The notes: generated by a model from the letters alone, not told the origin. Positions 1 through 8,538 are shown, counted from the stretch's first letter. The stretch is 64,000 nucleotides of DNA from Streptosporangium subroseum (GCF_900188345.1 NZ_FZOD01000043.1:22202-86201); one strand, 5' to 3'. Translations and numbers: made by a program.

Positions 1-2
1 TG

Positions 3-317
3 GCCCACCGCTACGCCCTGGCGGTCGCCGGCGGGGCCGACGCGCTCGCGCTCACCCACCTGGACGCGCCGGTGTCACAGATGTGTGTCTCCTACGACAT
101 CGGCGAGCTTCCCGTGGGCGCGGCCGGCGACCTCGACGGGCAGGCCAGGCTGACCGATCGGCTGCGGACGGCCCGGCCCCGCTATGCCGGTGGCGTCGTC
201 GACTGGCCCGCGGCCGTGACCGAGGCCCTGGGAGTCCCGGTGTTCCTGGGCTCCTCGGGACCGACCGCCTCGGACAAGGTCGTATTCAGTAGTGTGATCA
301 CGCACGAGAGGGTATGA
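3..317 (+). CDS. Adenylosuccinate synthetase-like protein, C-terminal end (partial)
   Basis: The reading frame is open from the window edge, so the gene starts outside. The visible ~104 residues resemble the end of PurA: RYAL..AGGADALALTHLDAP corresponds to the PurA stretch before its conserved Lys-Leu-Asp, followed by a CVSYD segment and a final GVPVFLGSSGP segment like the PurA GxPxxxxSTGP end. PurA joins IMP and aspartate using GTP in AMP synthesis. The match is loose (THLD instead of TKLD, and an unusual tail after the SGP motif), so this may be a divergent paralog, not the housekeeping enzyme. The family call rests only on the C-terminus and is tentative. Confidence 0.5.
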   Translation, partial: AHRYALAVAGGADALALTHLDAPVSQMCVSYDIGELPVGAAGDLDGQARLTDRLRTARPRYAGGVVDWPAAVTEALGVPVFLGSSGPTASDKVVFSSVITHERV

Positions 318-370
318 CCATTCTCGTACGCTCCCTTTACCTGATCGCTAACTTTTACCCGGAGGAACCG

Positions 371-595
371 ATGGGTGTCGGGGTCAGCATCTTTTTTCTC
401 ACGATTGGCGCCATCCTCCGATTCGCCATCGAACCCGACGTTCTCGGTAGGAACGTGCACATCGACGTCATCGGCCTGATTTTCATGATCGTCGGTGCCA
501 TCGGGGTCGTGTTGAGCCTCGTGATGGCGCCCAGGCGCGGACGGGTGTCCGATGACCGCCTGCTGCACCGTGAGAACAACCCGCCGGAAGTCTAG
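371..595 (+). CDS. DUF6458 small membrane protein
   Basis: This 74-residue protein has two hydrophobic segments (about residues 3-18 and 33-55) separated by a short polar loop with a VHIDVIG motif, and ends in a charged tail. This is the pattern of the actinobacterial DUF6458 family, whose function is unknown. I chose the ATG at 371 because GGAGG lies 5 bases upstream; the frame is open back to 314 but without a ribosome site. Its TAG stop shares the palindrome CTAG with the stop of the convergent Dabb gene. Confidence 0.75.
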   Translation: MGVGVSIFFLTIGAILRFAIEPDVLGRNVHIDVIGLIFMIVGAIGVVLSLVMAPRRGRVSDDRLLHRENNPPEV

Positions 596-891
596 GCCTG
601 GAAGACGAACTGCGCGGCAGCCCGGGATGCCGCGATCGGCTTGATGTGTTCGGCGATCGCGGCCTGGTGCACGGGGTGGTCGCGGTAGACCAGGAAGTCT
701 TCGACGTTGTCGAAGTCCGCGACGATCGCGAACTCCTGGTTGCCGGGGTTCACGCCCGCGTCGGGGCCGAAGGTGAAGGCGCGGATCTCCGGGATGGCCC
801 CCGGGAGCTTGGCGAGTTCGGCCGCGAGCGTGGCCTTCTGCTCGTCGGTGGTCTCTTCGGTCCATGTGAACAGCACGACATGCCTGAACAT
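592..891 (-). CDS. Dabb-domain (stress-responsive A/B barrel) protein
   Basis: This 99-residue protein begins MFRHVVLFTW and carries the Dabb pattern: a first strand with His-Val-Val, a helix rich in Ala/Leu, then FGPD.G and a DFDNVEDFLVYRDHPVHQ segment typical of the family. Dabb proteins form dimeric ferredoxin-like barrels; some are plant stress proteins or polyketide cyclases, and bacterial members are mostly uncharacterised. The ATG is preceded by AAGGGAAG. The frame stays open far upstream, but that is a shadow of the ABC gene. The gene is convergent with the DUF6458 gene and overlaps it by four bases. Confidence 0.8.
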   Translation of the reverse strand: MFRHVVLFTWTEETTDEQKATLAAELAKLPGAIPEIRAFTFGPDAGVNPGNQEFAIVADFDNVEDFLVYRDHPVHQAAIAEHIKPIAASRAAAQFVFQA

Positions 892-1007
892 GATCTTCCC
901 TTCGTTCGGATGCCCGGCCAGCGTACGGCCAGGCAAGGGAAGCATCGACGGCGGGGACCGCCCTCGGGCCGCCTTCCTCAACCGGGTTCCGCGCCGCGCT
1001 CGGCGAC

Positions 1008-1154
1008 CTCGACCCCTCCGTCTTCCCCGGGTCCCCCCGGACCCGGCACGGTTTCGCGCCACCCTTGAAGGGCTCGCTTGTGAAGGGCTCGCTTGACGGG
1101 CTCGATCCTTCCGTCTCCCCCGGGCTCTCCTCAGACCCGGCGCGGTGTCGCGCC
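1008..1154. repeat. Two-copy direct repeat spanning the exporter stop codon
   Basis: Two imperfect copies of about 53 bp (1008-1060 and 1101-1154) share the pattern CTCGAYCC..CCGTCT..CCCCGGG..ACCCGGC.CGG.GTCGCGCC. Between and after them the motif GGGCTCGCTTG or GACGGGCTCGATCC recurs. The second copy overlaps the last codons of the ABC exporter gene. Confidence 0.6.
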
Positions 1155-2900
1155 GTTGCGCTTGACGGGCTCGATCCTTATCGAATCGGGCCCCTGAGCG
1201 GGACCGAGCACGATCGTGCGCGCCGTTTCGGGGATGAGGCGGAGGTCGTGCGTGATGAGGATGGTCGTGCGGCCGGACATGAGCCGCCTGAGGGGTTCCA
1301 TGATCCGCGCCGCGGTGGGTGAGTCGAGCCCGGTCATCGGCTCGTCGAGGACGAGCACCGGGGAGTCGCGCAGGATGGCCCGGGCGAAGGCGATTCGCTG
1401 GCGCTGGCCGCCGGAGACGAGCCGGCCGCGTTGCCCGAGGGGTGTGTCGTACTGCTGGGGCAGCGTGCCGATGAAGTCGTGCACGTCGGCCGTGACCGCG
1501 GCCCGGACGATGTCGTCCATGCCGGCGTCCGGGCGGCCGTAGGCGATGTTGTCGCGCACCGTCCCGGAGAAGAGCAGGCTCTCCTGCTGGAGGATGGTGA
1601 TGTTCTCGCGGAGCGCCTGGCGTGACATGTCGCGAATATCCACTCCGTCGAGAAGGATCTGCCCGGCGGAGGGATCGTAGAACCGCAGCAGGAGCTTGGC
1701 GAGGGTGGACTTGCCCACGCCGCTCGGCCCGGTGCACACGATGAGCTCGCCCGGATCGGCGCTGAAGGACAGGTGCCGCAGCGTGGGCCTGGACCTGTTG
1801 GGATAGGTGAAATCGACGTCGACGAACTCGACCCGGCCGTGACTTCGCGTCGCCGGCTGAGCGGTCGCGTCGCGGTCGGTGGCGGCAGGCGCGTCGCGGT
1901 CGGTGACGGCAGACCGGATCTGGAGGATCTCCATGACGCGGTCGGAGCCCGCCGCCGCTTCTGAGACGGTGAGCGCGATCTGGCCGAGATTCTGGACCGC
2001 CGGGTAGAGATAGGCGACGTAGGCGGCGAAGGCGAGCAGCCCGCCGATGGTCAGACGCCCCTCCACGATCTCCCACGCGCCGACTCCGAGGATGACGAGC
2101 AGACAGATGGTCTGGATGACCTGGGCGACCGGTCCGTACAGTGCGGACAGCCGGGCCTGAGTCACGTTGGCCTGCAACCAGGTGCTTCCCTCGTCGTGCA
2201 GCCTCTTGGCCTCGGCCTTCTGGCGGTTGTAGGCCTGGACCAGGGACTGGTTGGCCAGGCTCTCCTCGATGACGCTGTTCATCGTGCCGTTGCTGAGCCG
2301 CTCGCGTGCGGCGGCGTTCCTGAACTTCGCCGCGAAGTACTTGGAGACCAGCAGGAACGCCGGGACCATCACGAACGTCACCAGCGCCAGATCCCACCGG
2401 ATGTAGAAGGCCGCCCCGGCGAAGAAGATCACGCTGGCGATCGTCATGAAGAGCCGTACCAGGCCGGAGCCGACCAGTTCCTCGATGGCCTCGACGTCGT
2501 CGGTGAGCCTGGCCATCAGGTCGCCCAGTCGGCGATTTTCAAAGAAGTCGGGGGTGAGCGTCTGAATGTGGGCGAACACCTTGTCGCGCAGCCGCAGCAG
2601 AAAGCGCTCCCCGCCCACGGCCGTGGCATAGGCGCCGACGAAGGAGGCGATCCCCGCGACAATCGCGAGCCCCAGCCAGGCGAGCGCGGGAACCCAGAAC
2701 GCCTCCAGTGCCTGACGGCTGAGCACCTCGTCCGTGATGAATCCGAACAGCCCAATTGAGGCGACCTCGCAGACGGCCGCCACGATCGCGAACAGAACGC
2801 CGATCACAAAAAATCTGCGAACACCATGGGTATAGGGCCAGAACTGCTGGAAGGCTTTCCGGATGGAAACCGTCGGCGCGACTGGAGGTGGCTGCGCCAT
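1131..2900 (-). CDS. ABC exporter, fused permease-ATPase
   Basis: This 589-residue protein is a type IV (MsbA-like) half-transporter. Residues ~20-320 form a six-helix transmembrane domain and the rest a nucleotide-binding domain. The Walker A GPSGVGKS is near residue 390, the signature VSGGQRQR near 497, Walker B VLVLDEP near 515 and the H-loop ITHD near 549, so it should be active as a dimer. There is no N-terminal C39 peptidase domain. I chose the ATG at 2900 because GAGGAGG lies about 11 bases upstream and MsbA-like homology starts there. It lies downstream of the 41-codon Trp/Gly/Cys/Arg peptide gene, separated by a strong hairpin, so it is a candidate exporter for that peptide. No modification enzyme is adjacent. 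The substrate is otherwise unknown. Confidence 0.9.
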   Translation of the reverse strand: MAQPPPVAPTVSIRKAFQQFWPYTHGVRRFFVIGVLFAIVAAVCEVASIGLFGFITDEVLSRQALEAFWVPALAWLGLAIVAGIASFVGAYATAVGGERFLLRLRDKVFAHIQTLTPDFFENRRLGDLMARLTDDVEAIEELVGSGLVRLFMTIASVIFFAGAAFYIRWDLALVTFVMVPAFLLVSKYFAAKFRNAAARERLSNGTMNSVIEESLANQSLVQAYNRQKAEAKRLHDEGSTWLQANVTQARLSALYGPVAQVIQTICLLVILGVGAWEIVEGRLTIGGLLAFAAYVAYLYPAVQNLGQIALTVSEAAAGSDRVMEILQIRSAVTDRDAPAATDRDATAQPATRSHGRVEFVDVDFTYPNRSRPTLRHLSFSADPGELIVCTGPSGVGKSTLAKLLLRFYDPSAGQILLDGVDIRDMSRQALRENITILQQESLLFSGTVRDNIAYGRPDAGMDDIVRAAVTADVHDFIGTLPQQYDTPLGQRGRLVSGGQRQRIAFARAILRDSPVLVLDEPMTGLDSPTAARIMEPLRRLMSGRTTILITHDLRLIPETARTIVLGPAQGPDSIRIEPVKRNGATPRRV

Positions 2901-3003
2901 TGGCTTTAGTTCCTCCTCGCTTGGTTCTTCCTGATTGACGGGCCTCTCAGCCGGACCTCTCATCTCAATCGGGCCTCTCAGAAGATCGGGCCTTCCAGAA
3001 GAG

Positions 3004-3034
3004 TGAGAGCCGACGGTTTCACCGTCGGCTCTCA
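3004..3034 (-). terminator. Perfect 14-bp hairpin between peptide gene and exporter gene
   Basis: The arms 3004-3017 (TGAGAGCCGACGGT) and 3021-3034 are exact reverse complements with a three-base loop. The hairpin begins 11 bases after the peptide stop and ends about 100 bases before the exporter start. No U-run follows in either direction. Such a position fits a partial terminator or a processing/stability element that would give more peptide mRNA than exporter mRNA; that role is inference. Confidence 0.7.
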
Positions 3035-3045
3035 GGTGGAGCTGG

Positions 3046-3171
3046 TTACCACCAACCGCCCCAGCGGCGGCGACGGCATCCACAGCCACCACCACAGCCA
3101 CCGCGGCGGCGCCAGCCCCAGCCTCCGCCCCAGCCCCAGTCGCGGGTCGGGAAGACCTTGTTGAAAGTCAT
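3046..3171 (-). CDS. Trp/Gly/Cys/Arg-rich 41-residue peptide, possible RiPP precursor
   Basis: The frame gives a 41-residue peptide. It opens MTFNKVFPTRD, then has a WGWGGGWGW block, RRRGGCGGGCGCRRRR with three cysteines (residues 26, 30, 32), and ends WGGWW. Seven of 41 residues are Trp. GGGGAG lies about 7 bases before the ATG, which argues for translation. The split into an ordinary leader-like N-terminus and a low-complexity C-terminal core resembles a ribosomally made, modified or antimicrobial peptide. The ABC exporter gene follows on the same strand after a perfect hairpin. I know of no named family with this sequence, and no YcaO, lanthionine synthetase or radical SAM gene is nearby. 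The simple composition leaves some risk of a chance frame. Confidence 0.6.
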   Translation of the reverse strand: MTFNKVFPTRDWGWGGGWGWRRRGGCGGGCGCRRRRWGGWW

Positions 3172-3813
3172 TGCGTTCTCCCCTCGAACTGATCTTTCGT
3201 GCCTTACCAACCATGACATTAGCACTCATACCCGGACAAACAGGCGAATACAGCTCGTATTGAAGATGTTTTAACCACCCATTCCAATAAGCTCCCAATG
3301 TTGACCTAGGTAAACTCTCCCAAAATTACAACCCGACATTCCCTCAAAGACTTTACCTAAGAAGTTGAACCTTAAAGAAAGATTCAGGTAAGCCCCAAGG
3401 GGCGATTTCCATAATTTGCAGAGACGCCTCCTCGCGTACGGCCTACCGACCTCTCAGAAGGGCTTCTGACTTTCATCACAAGAATTGACGCGCCAGGTCA
3501 GTAAATGAACGGCGGCGGAGAGTGGCATATCGAAGTGCCGCCGGAGGAGAGTTCCGAGCGGAGCCCGGAGGGCAGAGGTCTCCGGACGAACCCGGTCATC
3601 CGGTACCCGGTGGCATCCACGCGTGACGGGAAGGGTCGCCGGGAAGGCATCCGCGGAGACGCCGAGAGCCCGCCCCCTCGGCGGGGACGGGCTCTCGGTC
3701 TCACGTGTCGGCTCCGGACAGGCGGAGCGTCCTATGTGCCTGCCTCGGATCGGCCTCGGACAGGCAGGTCCTCCTGTGTGCCGGAGCACCGGGAGAACGG
3801 GACCTGTCGCAGG
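3172..3813. other. Intergenic region, AT-rich left half
   Basis: No convincing gene is seen. Bases ~3180-3480 are much richer in A/T than the surroundings, which fits the promoter region of the peptide-exporter unit (minus strand) or acquired DNA. The right half is ordinary GC-rich sequence with short direct repeats of a CTCCGGACAGGC-type motif (~3712-3790) and the hairpin at 3662-3697. Confidence 0.5.
3662..3697. terminator. Hairpin downstream of the E2 gene
   Basis: CCGAGAGCCCG (3662-3672) pairs with CGGGCTCTCGG (3687-3697), with further CCCC/GGGG pairing inside the loop. It lies about 115 bases beyond the E2 stop on the minus strand and can serve as its terminator. Confidence 0.6.
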
Positions 3814-5301
3814 TCAGCCCCAGGCGAGCATGCGGAGCGGATCCTGGAGCATGGCGCCGATGTCGCGCAGGAAGAGCGAACCGAGCTCGCCGTCCACGAC
3901 CCGGTGGTCGAAGGAGAGAGCGAGCGTGCAGACCTTGCGCGGCACGATCTGCCCGTCCACCACCCACGGCATGTCCCTGACCTGGCCGAAGGCCAGGATG
4001 GCAGACTCGCCCGGGTTGAGGATCGGGGTGCCGGCGTCCACCCCGAACACGCCCACATTGGTGATCGTGATCGTGCCCCCCGCCATCTCCGCGGGCTGGG
4101 TACGGCCGGCCCTGGCGGTTTCCGCGAGGGCGCCCAGGGCTCTGGCCAGATCCGGGAGGGACAGGGCGTGAGCGTCCTTGACGTTGGGAACGAGCAGGCC
4201 ACGCGGGGTGGCGGCGGCGATGCCGAGGTTCACGTAGTGCTTGACCACGATCTCCTGAGCGGCCTCGTCCCACGCCGCGTTGATCATCGGATACCGGCGT
4301 GCGGCGACGAGCACCGCCTTGGCCACCAGGAGCAACGGCGAGACCTTGACCTCGGCGAAGTCGGGCAGCTGCCGTAGCCGCCTGACCGCGTCCATGGTCT
4401 CGGTCACGTCCACCTGGAGGAACTCGGTGACGTGTGGCGCGGTGAACGCGGAGGTCACCATCGCCTGCGCGGTCGCCTTCCGCACCCCCTTGACCGGGAT
4501 CCGCTCCTCGTCCGCACCGGCCCGTACGGCTCGCGCCGTCGCCGGGGCGGGCGGGGCGTCGATCGCCGAGTGGACGTCGTCCCGCGTGATCGAGCCCTGC
4601 GGGCCTGTCCCGGTGAGTGCGGTCAGGTCGACCCCGAGGTCCCTGGCCAGCTTCCGCACCGGAGGCTTGGCCAGGATCGCGCCCCGGCCCGGCGACGCGA
4701 TCGTCTCCACGGCGGCCTCGGTCCCGGTGAGGACCGGCTCGCTCTTCCAGGCCGATGACCGGGTCGGCGGCTCGGCGGACGGGCGGGCGACCGGCTCGGC
4801 GGACGGGCGGGCGACCGGCTCGGCATATGAGCGGGCGGACGGCTCGCCGGACGGTTCGGTGGACGGGCGGGCGGGCGGTTCGGCGGAACCCGTGGGGGAC
4901 GGCTTGCGGGGACGGCGTTTGGCCGTGCCCATCTTGACGCCGTATCCCACCAGGACCGGCTGACGCTCCTCCTTGGGAAGCGACGGCACCATGTCGTCGT
5001 TCAGAGCCGCTCCGCGTTCGGAGTCGGAACCGGATACACCGGAGACGGGGCCGGGACCGGCGTCCGTGCCGTCGTCCACGGAGATGATCGGCCTGCCGAC
5101 GTCCACGGTCTCGCCCTCGTCGGCCATCAGCGCGGCCACCACACCCTCGAACGGGCAGGGCAGCTCGACGACGGCCTTGGCGGTCTCTATCTCCACGATG
5201 ATCTGGTTGACCTTGACCAGGTCTCCGACCTTCACATGCCAGCGGACGATCTCAGCCTCGGTCAGGCCCTCACCCACGTCGGGGAGCTTGAACTCCTTCA
5301 T
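3814..5301 (-). CDS. bkdC: Branched-chain 2-oxo acid dehydrogenase E2 (acyltransferase)
   Basis: This 495-residue E2 carries acyl groups on lipoyl-lysine and transfers them to CoA. The N-terminal lipoyl domain has its Lys near residue 42 in ETAKAVVE, where most homologs have ETDK. A long Pro/Ala/Glu/Ser linker follows, containing near-identical EPVARPSA units encoded by short DNA repeats. The E1/E3-binding domain is VRKLARDLGVDL.. near residue 220. The catalytic domain ends with FDHRVVDGE (His and Asp of HxxxDG) near residue 461. I prefer the ATG at 5301 (AGAAGGGG 8 bases upstream) over the GTG at 5307. It follows the E1beta gene in the same operon. A pyruvate-type complex is not excluded. 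Confidence 0.87.
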   Translation of the reverse strand: MKEFKLPDVGEGLTEAEIVRWHVKVGDLVKVNQIIVEIETAKAVVELPCPFEGVVAALMADEGETVDVGRPIISVDDGTDAGPGPVSGVSGSDSERGAALNDDMVPSLPKEERQPVLVGYGVKMGTAKRRPRKPSPTGSAEPPARPSTEPSGEPSARSYAEPVARPSAEPVARPSAEPPTRSSAWKSEPVLTGTEAAVETIASPGRGAILAKPPVRKLARDLGVDLTALTGTGPQGSITRDDVHSAIDAPPAPATARAVRAGADEERIPVKGVRKATAQAMVTSAFTAPHVTEFLQVDVTETMDAVRRLRQLPDFAEVKVSPLLLVAKAVLVAARRYPMINAAWDEAAQEIVVKHYVNLGIAAATPRGLLVPNVKDAHALSLPDLARALGALAETARAGRTQPAEMAGGTITITNVGVFGVDAGTPILNPGESAILAFGQVRDMPWVVDGQIVPRKVCTLALSFDHRVVDGELGSLFLRDIGAMLQDPLRMLAWG

Positions 5302-5314
5302 CGTCACCCCCTTC

Positions 5315-6307
5315 TCAGAACGCGAACACGCGGTCGACGGCGTGCAGGACCCGGTCCAGGTCAGGCAGGTAGTGATCCTCCAGCCTGGAAGGCGGGTAAG
5401 GCGTGGACGGCCCGCCCACGCGCAGTACCGGGGCCTCCAGGTTGTAGAAGCACTCCTCGGTGATCCGGGCGGCGAGCTCGGCTCCGAAGCCGTTGAAGAC
5501 CGCGGCCTCGTGCACCACGACGCACCGTCCGGTCTTCCGTACCGACTCTACGACCAGCTCGACGTCCAGGGGGTTGAGTGAGCGCAGGTCCACGACCTCC
5601 AGTGACCGGCCGTCGTCCTCGGCCGCCTTCGCGGCCTCCAGGCAGGTCTTCACCATCGGCCCGTAGGCGAGCATGGTGACATCCGTGCCCGGCCGTACCA
5701 CCTTGCCCTGGTCGAAGGGCAGCCACGCGGCGGAGCCGGCCGAGGAGGTGGGGATGTCCACCTCCGCCTTCTCCCAGTAGCGCCGCTTGGGCTCGAAGAA
5801 GACGACGGGGTCGTCACACCGGATCGCCTGCTGGATCATCTCGTAGGCGTCGGAGGGGTTGGAGCAGGCGACGACGCGCAGGCCCGCGGTGTGGGTGAAG
5901 TAGGCCTCGGGCGACTCGCTGTGGTGCTCGACGGCGCCGATGCCGCCGCCGCAGGGGATCCGGACCACGACGGGCAGCTTCAGCTTGCCCAGCGATCGCA
6001 GCGGCATCTTGGCCAGCTGCGTGATGATCTGGTCGGCCGCGGGGAAGACGAACCCGTCGAACTGGATCTCGCAGACCGGGCGGTATCCGCGCAGCGCGAG
6101 ACCGATGGCCGTCCCGATGATGCCCGACTCCGCCAGCGGGGTGTCGATGACCCGCTGCTCGCCGAAGTCCTTCTGCAGTCCGTCGGTCACCCGGAAGACT
6201 CCGCCGAGCTTGCCCACGTCCTCGCCCATGACGAGGACCTTGGGGTCGTCCTCCATCGCCTTGCGCATGCCCTCGTTGAGCGCCTTGGCCAGCGTCAGGA
6301 TGGTCAT
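5315..6307 (-). CDS. bkdB: 2-oxo acid dehydrogenase E1 beta subunit
   Basis: This 330-residue protein is full length for E1beta. It shows the expected MGEDVGKLGGVFRVT start, the DTPLAESGIIGTAIGLA motif whose Glu acts on thiamine diphosphate, the FDGFVFPAADQI segment, and the HHSESPEAYFTHTAGL stretch. It pairs with E1alpha to decarboxylate the 2-oxo acid. Its start overlaps the E1alpha stop in an ATGA, so the two subunits are translationally coupled. The E2 gene starts 13 bases after its stop. Confidence 0.9.
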   Translation of the reverse strand: MTILTLAKALNEGMRKAMEDDPKVLVMGEDVGKLGGVFRVTDGLQKDFGEQRVIDTPLAESGIIGTAIGLALRGYRPVCEIQFDGFVFPAADQIITQLAKMPLRSLGKLKLPVVVRIPCGGGIGAVEHHSESPEAYFTHTAGLRVVACSNPSDAYEMIQQAIRCDDPVVFFEPKRRYWEKAEVDIPTSSAGSAAWLPFDQGKVVRPGTDVTMLAYGPMVKTCLEAAKAAEDDGRSLEVVDLRSLNPLDVELVVESVRKTGRCVVVHEAAVFNGFGAELAARITEECFYNLEAPVLRVGGPSTPYPPSRLEDHYLPDLDRVLHAVDRVFAF

Positions 6308-7392
6308 CCCTCGAACCCCTCCAGGTAGGCGCCGAACTGGGCGCGCTCTTCGTCCATCAGCCTGTGCGGCTCCGCGTAGACGTGATCGAAGATGGCGAGC
6401 GGTTCGGGGTCGGGCAGCGCCAGACAGCGTTTGCGCACGTCACGTCCCAGGTCGTCGGCCTCGGCGTCGATCGCGTCGAAGAACTCCTGGTCGGCGATCT
6501 GGTTTTTGAACATGTAGGACCGGACCCGCTCGATCGGGTCCTTGAGCTTCCACGCCTCCAGCTCGGCGGCCACCCGGTAGCGGGTCGGGTCGTCGGAGGT
6601 GGTGTGGGCGCCCATCCGGTAGGTGAAGGCCTCGATGAGCATCGGGCCCTGTCCGGACCTGGCATCGGCCAGCGCCTTGCGGGTCACGGCGAGGCAGGCG
6701 AAGACGTCGTTGCCGTCGACCCGGACGCCCGGGAAACCGAACCCGCTCGCCCGGCGGTACAGCGGGATGCGGGACTGCTTCTCCAGGGGCTCGGAGATGG
6801 CCCACTGGTTGTTCTGGCAGAAGAACACCACCGGCGCGTTGAACACCGAGGCCCAGATGAACGACTCGTTCACGTCGCCCTGGGAGGTCGCGCCGTCACC
6901 GAAGTAGACGATCGTGGCGGCGTCGGCGCCGTCGCGCTGGATGCCCATGGCGTAACCGACCGCGTGCAGGGTCTGGCTGCCGATCACGATCGTGTACAGG
7001 TGGAAGTTGTGCTCCGCGGGGTCCCAGCCACCGTGGTTGACGCCGCGGAACAGGCCGAGCAGGTTCACCGGGTCCACCCCCCGGCACCAGGCCACGCCGT
7101 GCTCCCGGTAGGTCGGGAAGGCCATGTCCGCTTCGGTCAGCGCCCGGCCCGAACCGATCTGCGCGGCTTCCTGGCCGAGCAGGGAGGCCCAGATGCCCAG
7201 CTCGCCCTGGCGCTGCAGGGCGACGGCCTCCAGGTCGACGCGGCGGACCAGGACCAGGTCCCGGTACAGGCCGCGGATCTCCTCCGGCGTCAGATCGATG
7301 TCGTAGTCGGGATGCTGGACCCGTTCTCCTTCGGGGGTCAGCAACTGAACGAACTCTGGGGGTGCTTCTCCGTGAGAGGCGTCGGCTGTCAC
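6304..7392 (-). CDS. bkdA: 2-oxo acid dehydrogenase E1 alpha subunit
   Basis: This 362-residue protein has the thiamine-diphosphate motif GDGATSQGD...NN near residues 162-190, the QRQGELGIWASLLGQEAAQIG segment and the phosphorylation-loop-like YRMGAHTTSDDPTRYR. The start EFVQLLTPEG and the overall pattern resemble the M. tuberculosis BkdA subunit (Rv2497c) more than classic pyruvate dehydrogenase, so I favour branched-chain oxo acids as substrates; this is by recollection of that sequence. The GTG start has AGGAG 7 bases upstream. It heads a minus-strand operon E1alpha-E1beta-E2 divergent from purS. E3 is probably the Lpd at 17118-18518. Confidence 0.88.
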   Translation of the reverse strand: MTADASHGEAPPEFVQLLTPEGERVQHPDYDIDLTPEEIRGLYRDLVLVRRVDLEAVALQRQGELGIWASLLGQEAAQIGSGRALTEADMAFPTYREHGVAWCRGVDPVNLLGLFRGVNHGGWDPAEHNFHLYTIVIGSQTLHAVGYAMGIQRDGADAATIVYFGDGATSQGDVNESFIWASVFNAPVVFFCQNNQWAISEPLEKQSRIPLYRRASGFGFPGVRVDGNDVFACLAVTRKALADARSGQGPMLIEAFTYRMGAHTTSDDPTRYRVAAELEAWKLKDPIERVRSYMFKNQIADQEFFDAIDAEADDLGRDVRKRCLALPDPEPLAIFDHVYAEPHRLMDEERAQFGAYLEGFEG

Positions 7393-7680
7393 GTGCCGCT
7401 CCTGTGTGCTCGGGGCCGTCTGGATGGGTTCGCCACCCCTGTCCGGCCGATCAGCGTCGCATTCGACCCGTTTGGTGGTGGTTCGTCCGCGTCTGAGGAC
7501 ATCGTGGCAGAGGTCACATACCTATGCGCAAGACCCATCTCGACGTCCATGAGATCCCCGTTCCCCTCGTACTTCCTTTCACCCTCGCACGATAGGACTC
7601 TGGGCCCTGCGTCGAAGTGCCGGGCAGGCCCGTTACTCTTGAGACGCCGGACCGGCTCCGCTACAACCAGGAGGAACACC

Positions 7681-7926
7681 GTGGCGCGCGTCATCGTCGA
7701 CGTCATGCTGAAGCCCGAGATTCTCGACGCGCAGGGGCAGGCCATCGCGCGAGCGCTGCCGCGGCTCGGCTTCTCCGGTGTCTCAGCGGTACGGCAGGGC
7801 AAGCGGTTCGAGGTGGAGCTCGACGGGCCCGCCGACGAGGCCGCACTTGCGGACGTCCGAAAGATGGCGGAGACCCTGCTCGCCAACACGGTGATCGAGG
7901 ACTACACGGTCACCCTCGACGCGTAG
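7681..7926 (+). CDS. purS: Phosphoribosylformylglycinamidine synthase, PurS subunit
   Basis: This 81-residue protein matches PurS: ARVIVDVMLKPEILDAQGQAI at the start, a GVSAVRQGKRFEVEL strand and LLANTVIEDYTV at the end. PurS bridges PurL and PurQ and is needed to pass ammonia in the fourth step of IMP synthesis. The GTG start has AGGAGG 7 bases upstream. Unusually, purQ is not next: an anti-sigma-type ATPase gene sits between them. Confidence 0.93.
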   Translation: MARVIVDVMLKPEILDAQGQAIARALPRLGFSGVSAVRQGKRFEVELDGPADEAALADVRKMAETLLANTVIEDYTVTLDA

Positions 7927-8097
7927 GCCGTCACATATCACACATCAGATTTCCTCGAATCCGGTTAAATCCCACTTCGGGTGCCACAGAATCCCACGGC
8001 TTGACCACCACTAAATAACATTAAGGTTATTTTGCGGTTAGCCCGGATTCTGTAGGGAAGCCTTCACTGGGTGACATCACACCCGGGAGGGAAACCG

Positions 8098-8538
8098 GTG
8101 AACATGGAGTTCTCGCTGGCTTTACCGAGAGAGGCCATCGGCATTCCGATGGTCCGCCGGGCGCTGGGTGACTCCCTGCGTTCGCTCGGCGTCACCGAGG
8201 ATTGCATCGCCGACATCCTCCTCGCGGTGACCGAGGCCTGTGCCAATGCCGTACGCCACGGCGGCCCGGCCAACCGCTACGAGGTGGAGACGGCGATCGG
8301 CTACGGCCGCTGCGACGTCCGCATCATCGACAGGGGCCAGGGGCTCATCCGGGTGCCGGAGCGCTACCCGGCGACGGACGTCGAGAACGGCAGGGGCATC
8401 CTCATCATGCAGGCCGTGGTGGACGAGATCTCCTTCGACATCGCGCCCGGCAGGGGCACCATCGTGCATCTGCGCAAGCACCTCGACTGGGACGAGGACG
8501 CCATGTTCCTCAACGATCGCGTGCTCGCCGCCGTCTGA
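8098..8538 (+). CDS. Anti-sigma factor-type ATP-binding protein (HATPase, RsbW/SpoIIAB-like)
   Basis: This 146-residue protein consists of one GHKL ATPase domain. The N box is VTEACANAVRHG, the G1 box DRGQGL and the G2 box GRGILIM. Actinobacteria have many of these; they bind sigma factors or phosphorylate STAS antagonists as in the SpoIIAB/RsbW switch. I chose the GTG at 8098 because GGGAGGG lies 7 bases upstream; an ATG at 8104 is in frame but too far from it. It sits alone between purS and purQ with no partner sigma or STAS gene adjacent; the nearest STAS gene is 35 kb away. Confidence 0.85.
   Translation: MNMEFSLALPREAIGIPMVRRALGDSLRSLGVTEDCIADILLAVTEACANAVRHGGPANRYEVETAIGYGRCDVRIIDRGQGLIRVPERYPATDVENGRGILIMQAVVDEISFDIAPGRGTIVHLRKHLDWDEDAMFLNDRVLAAV

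Noticed and set aside
892..2397. Upstream extension of the Dabb reading frame through the ABC gene
   Set aside because: The extension is Arg/Pro/Gly-rich and overlaps a real exporter; the Dabb domain starts at the ATG with its own ribosome site.
3004..7392. Search for RiPP modification enzymes near the 41-residue peptide
   Set aside because: The neighbouring genes are 2-oxo acid dehydrogenase subunits and an exporter; no YcaO, LanM/LanB, radical SAM or protease domain is seen.
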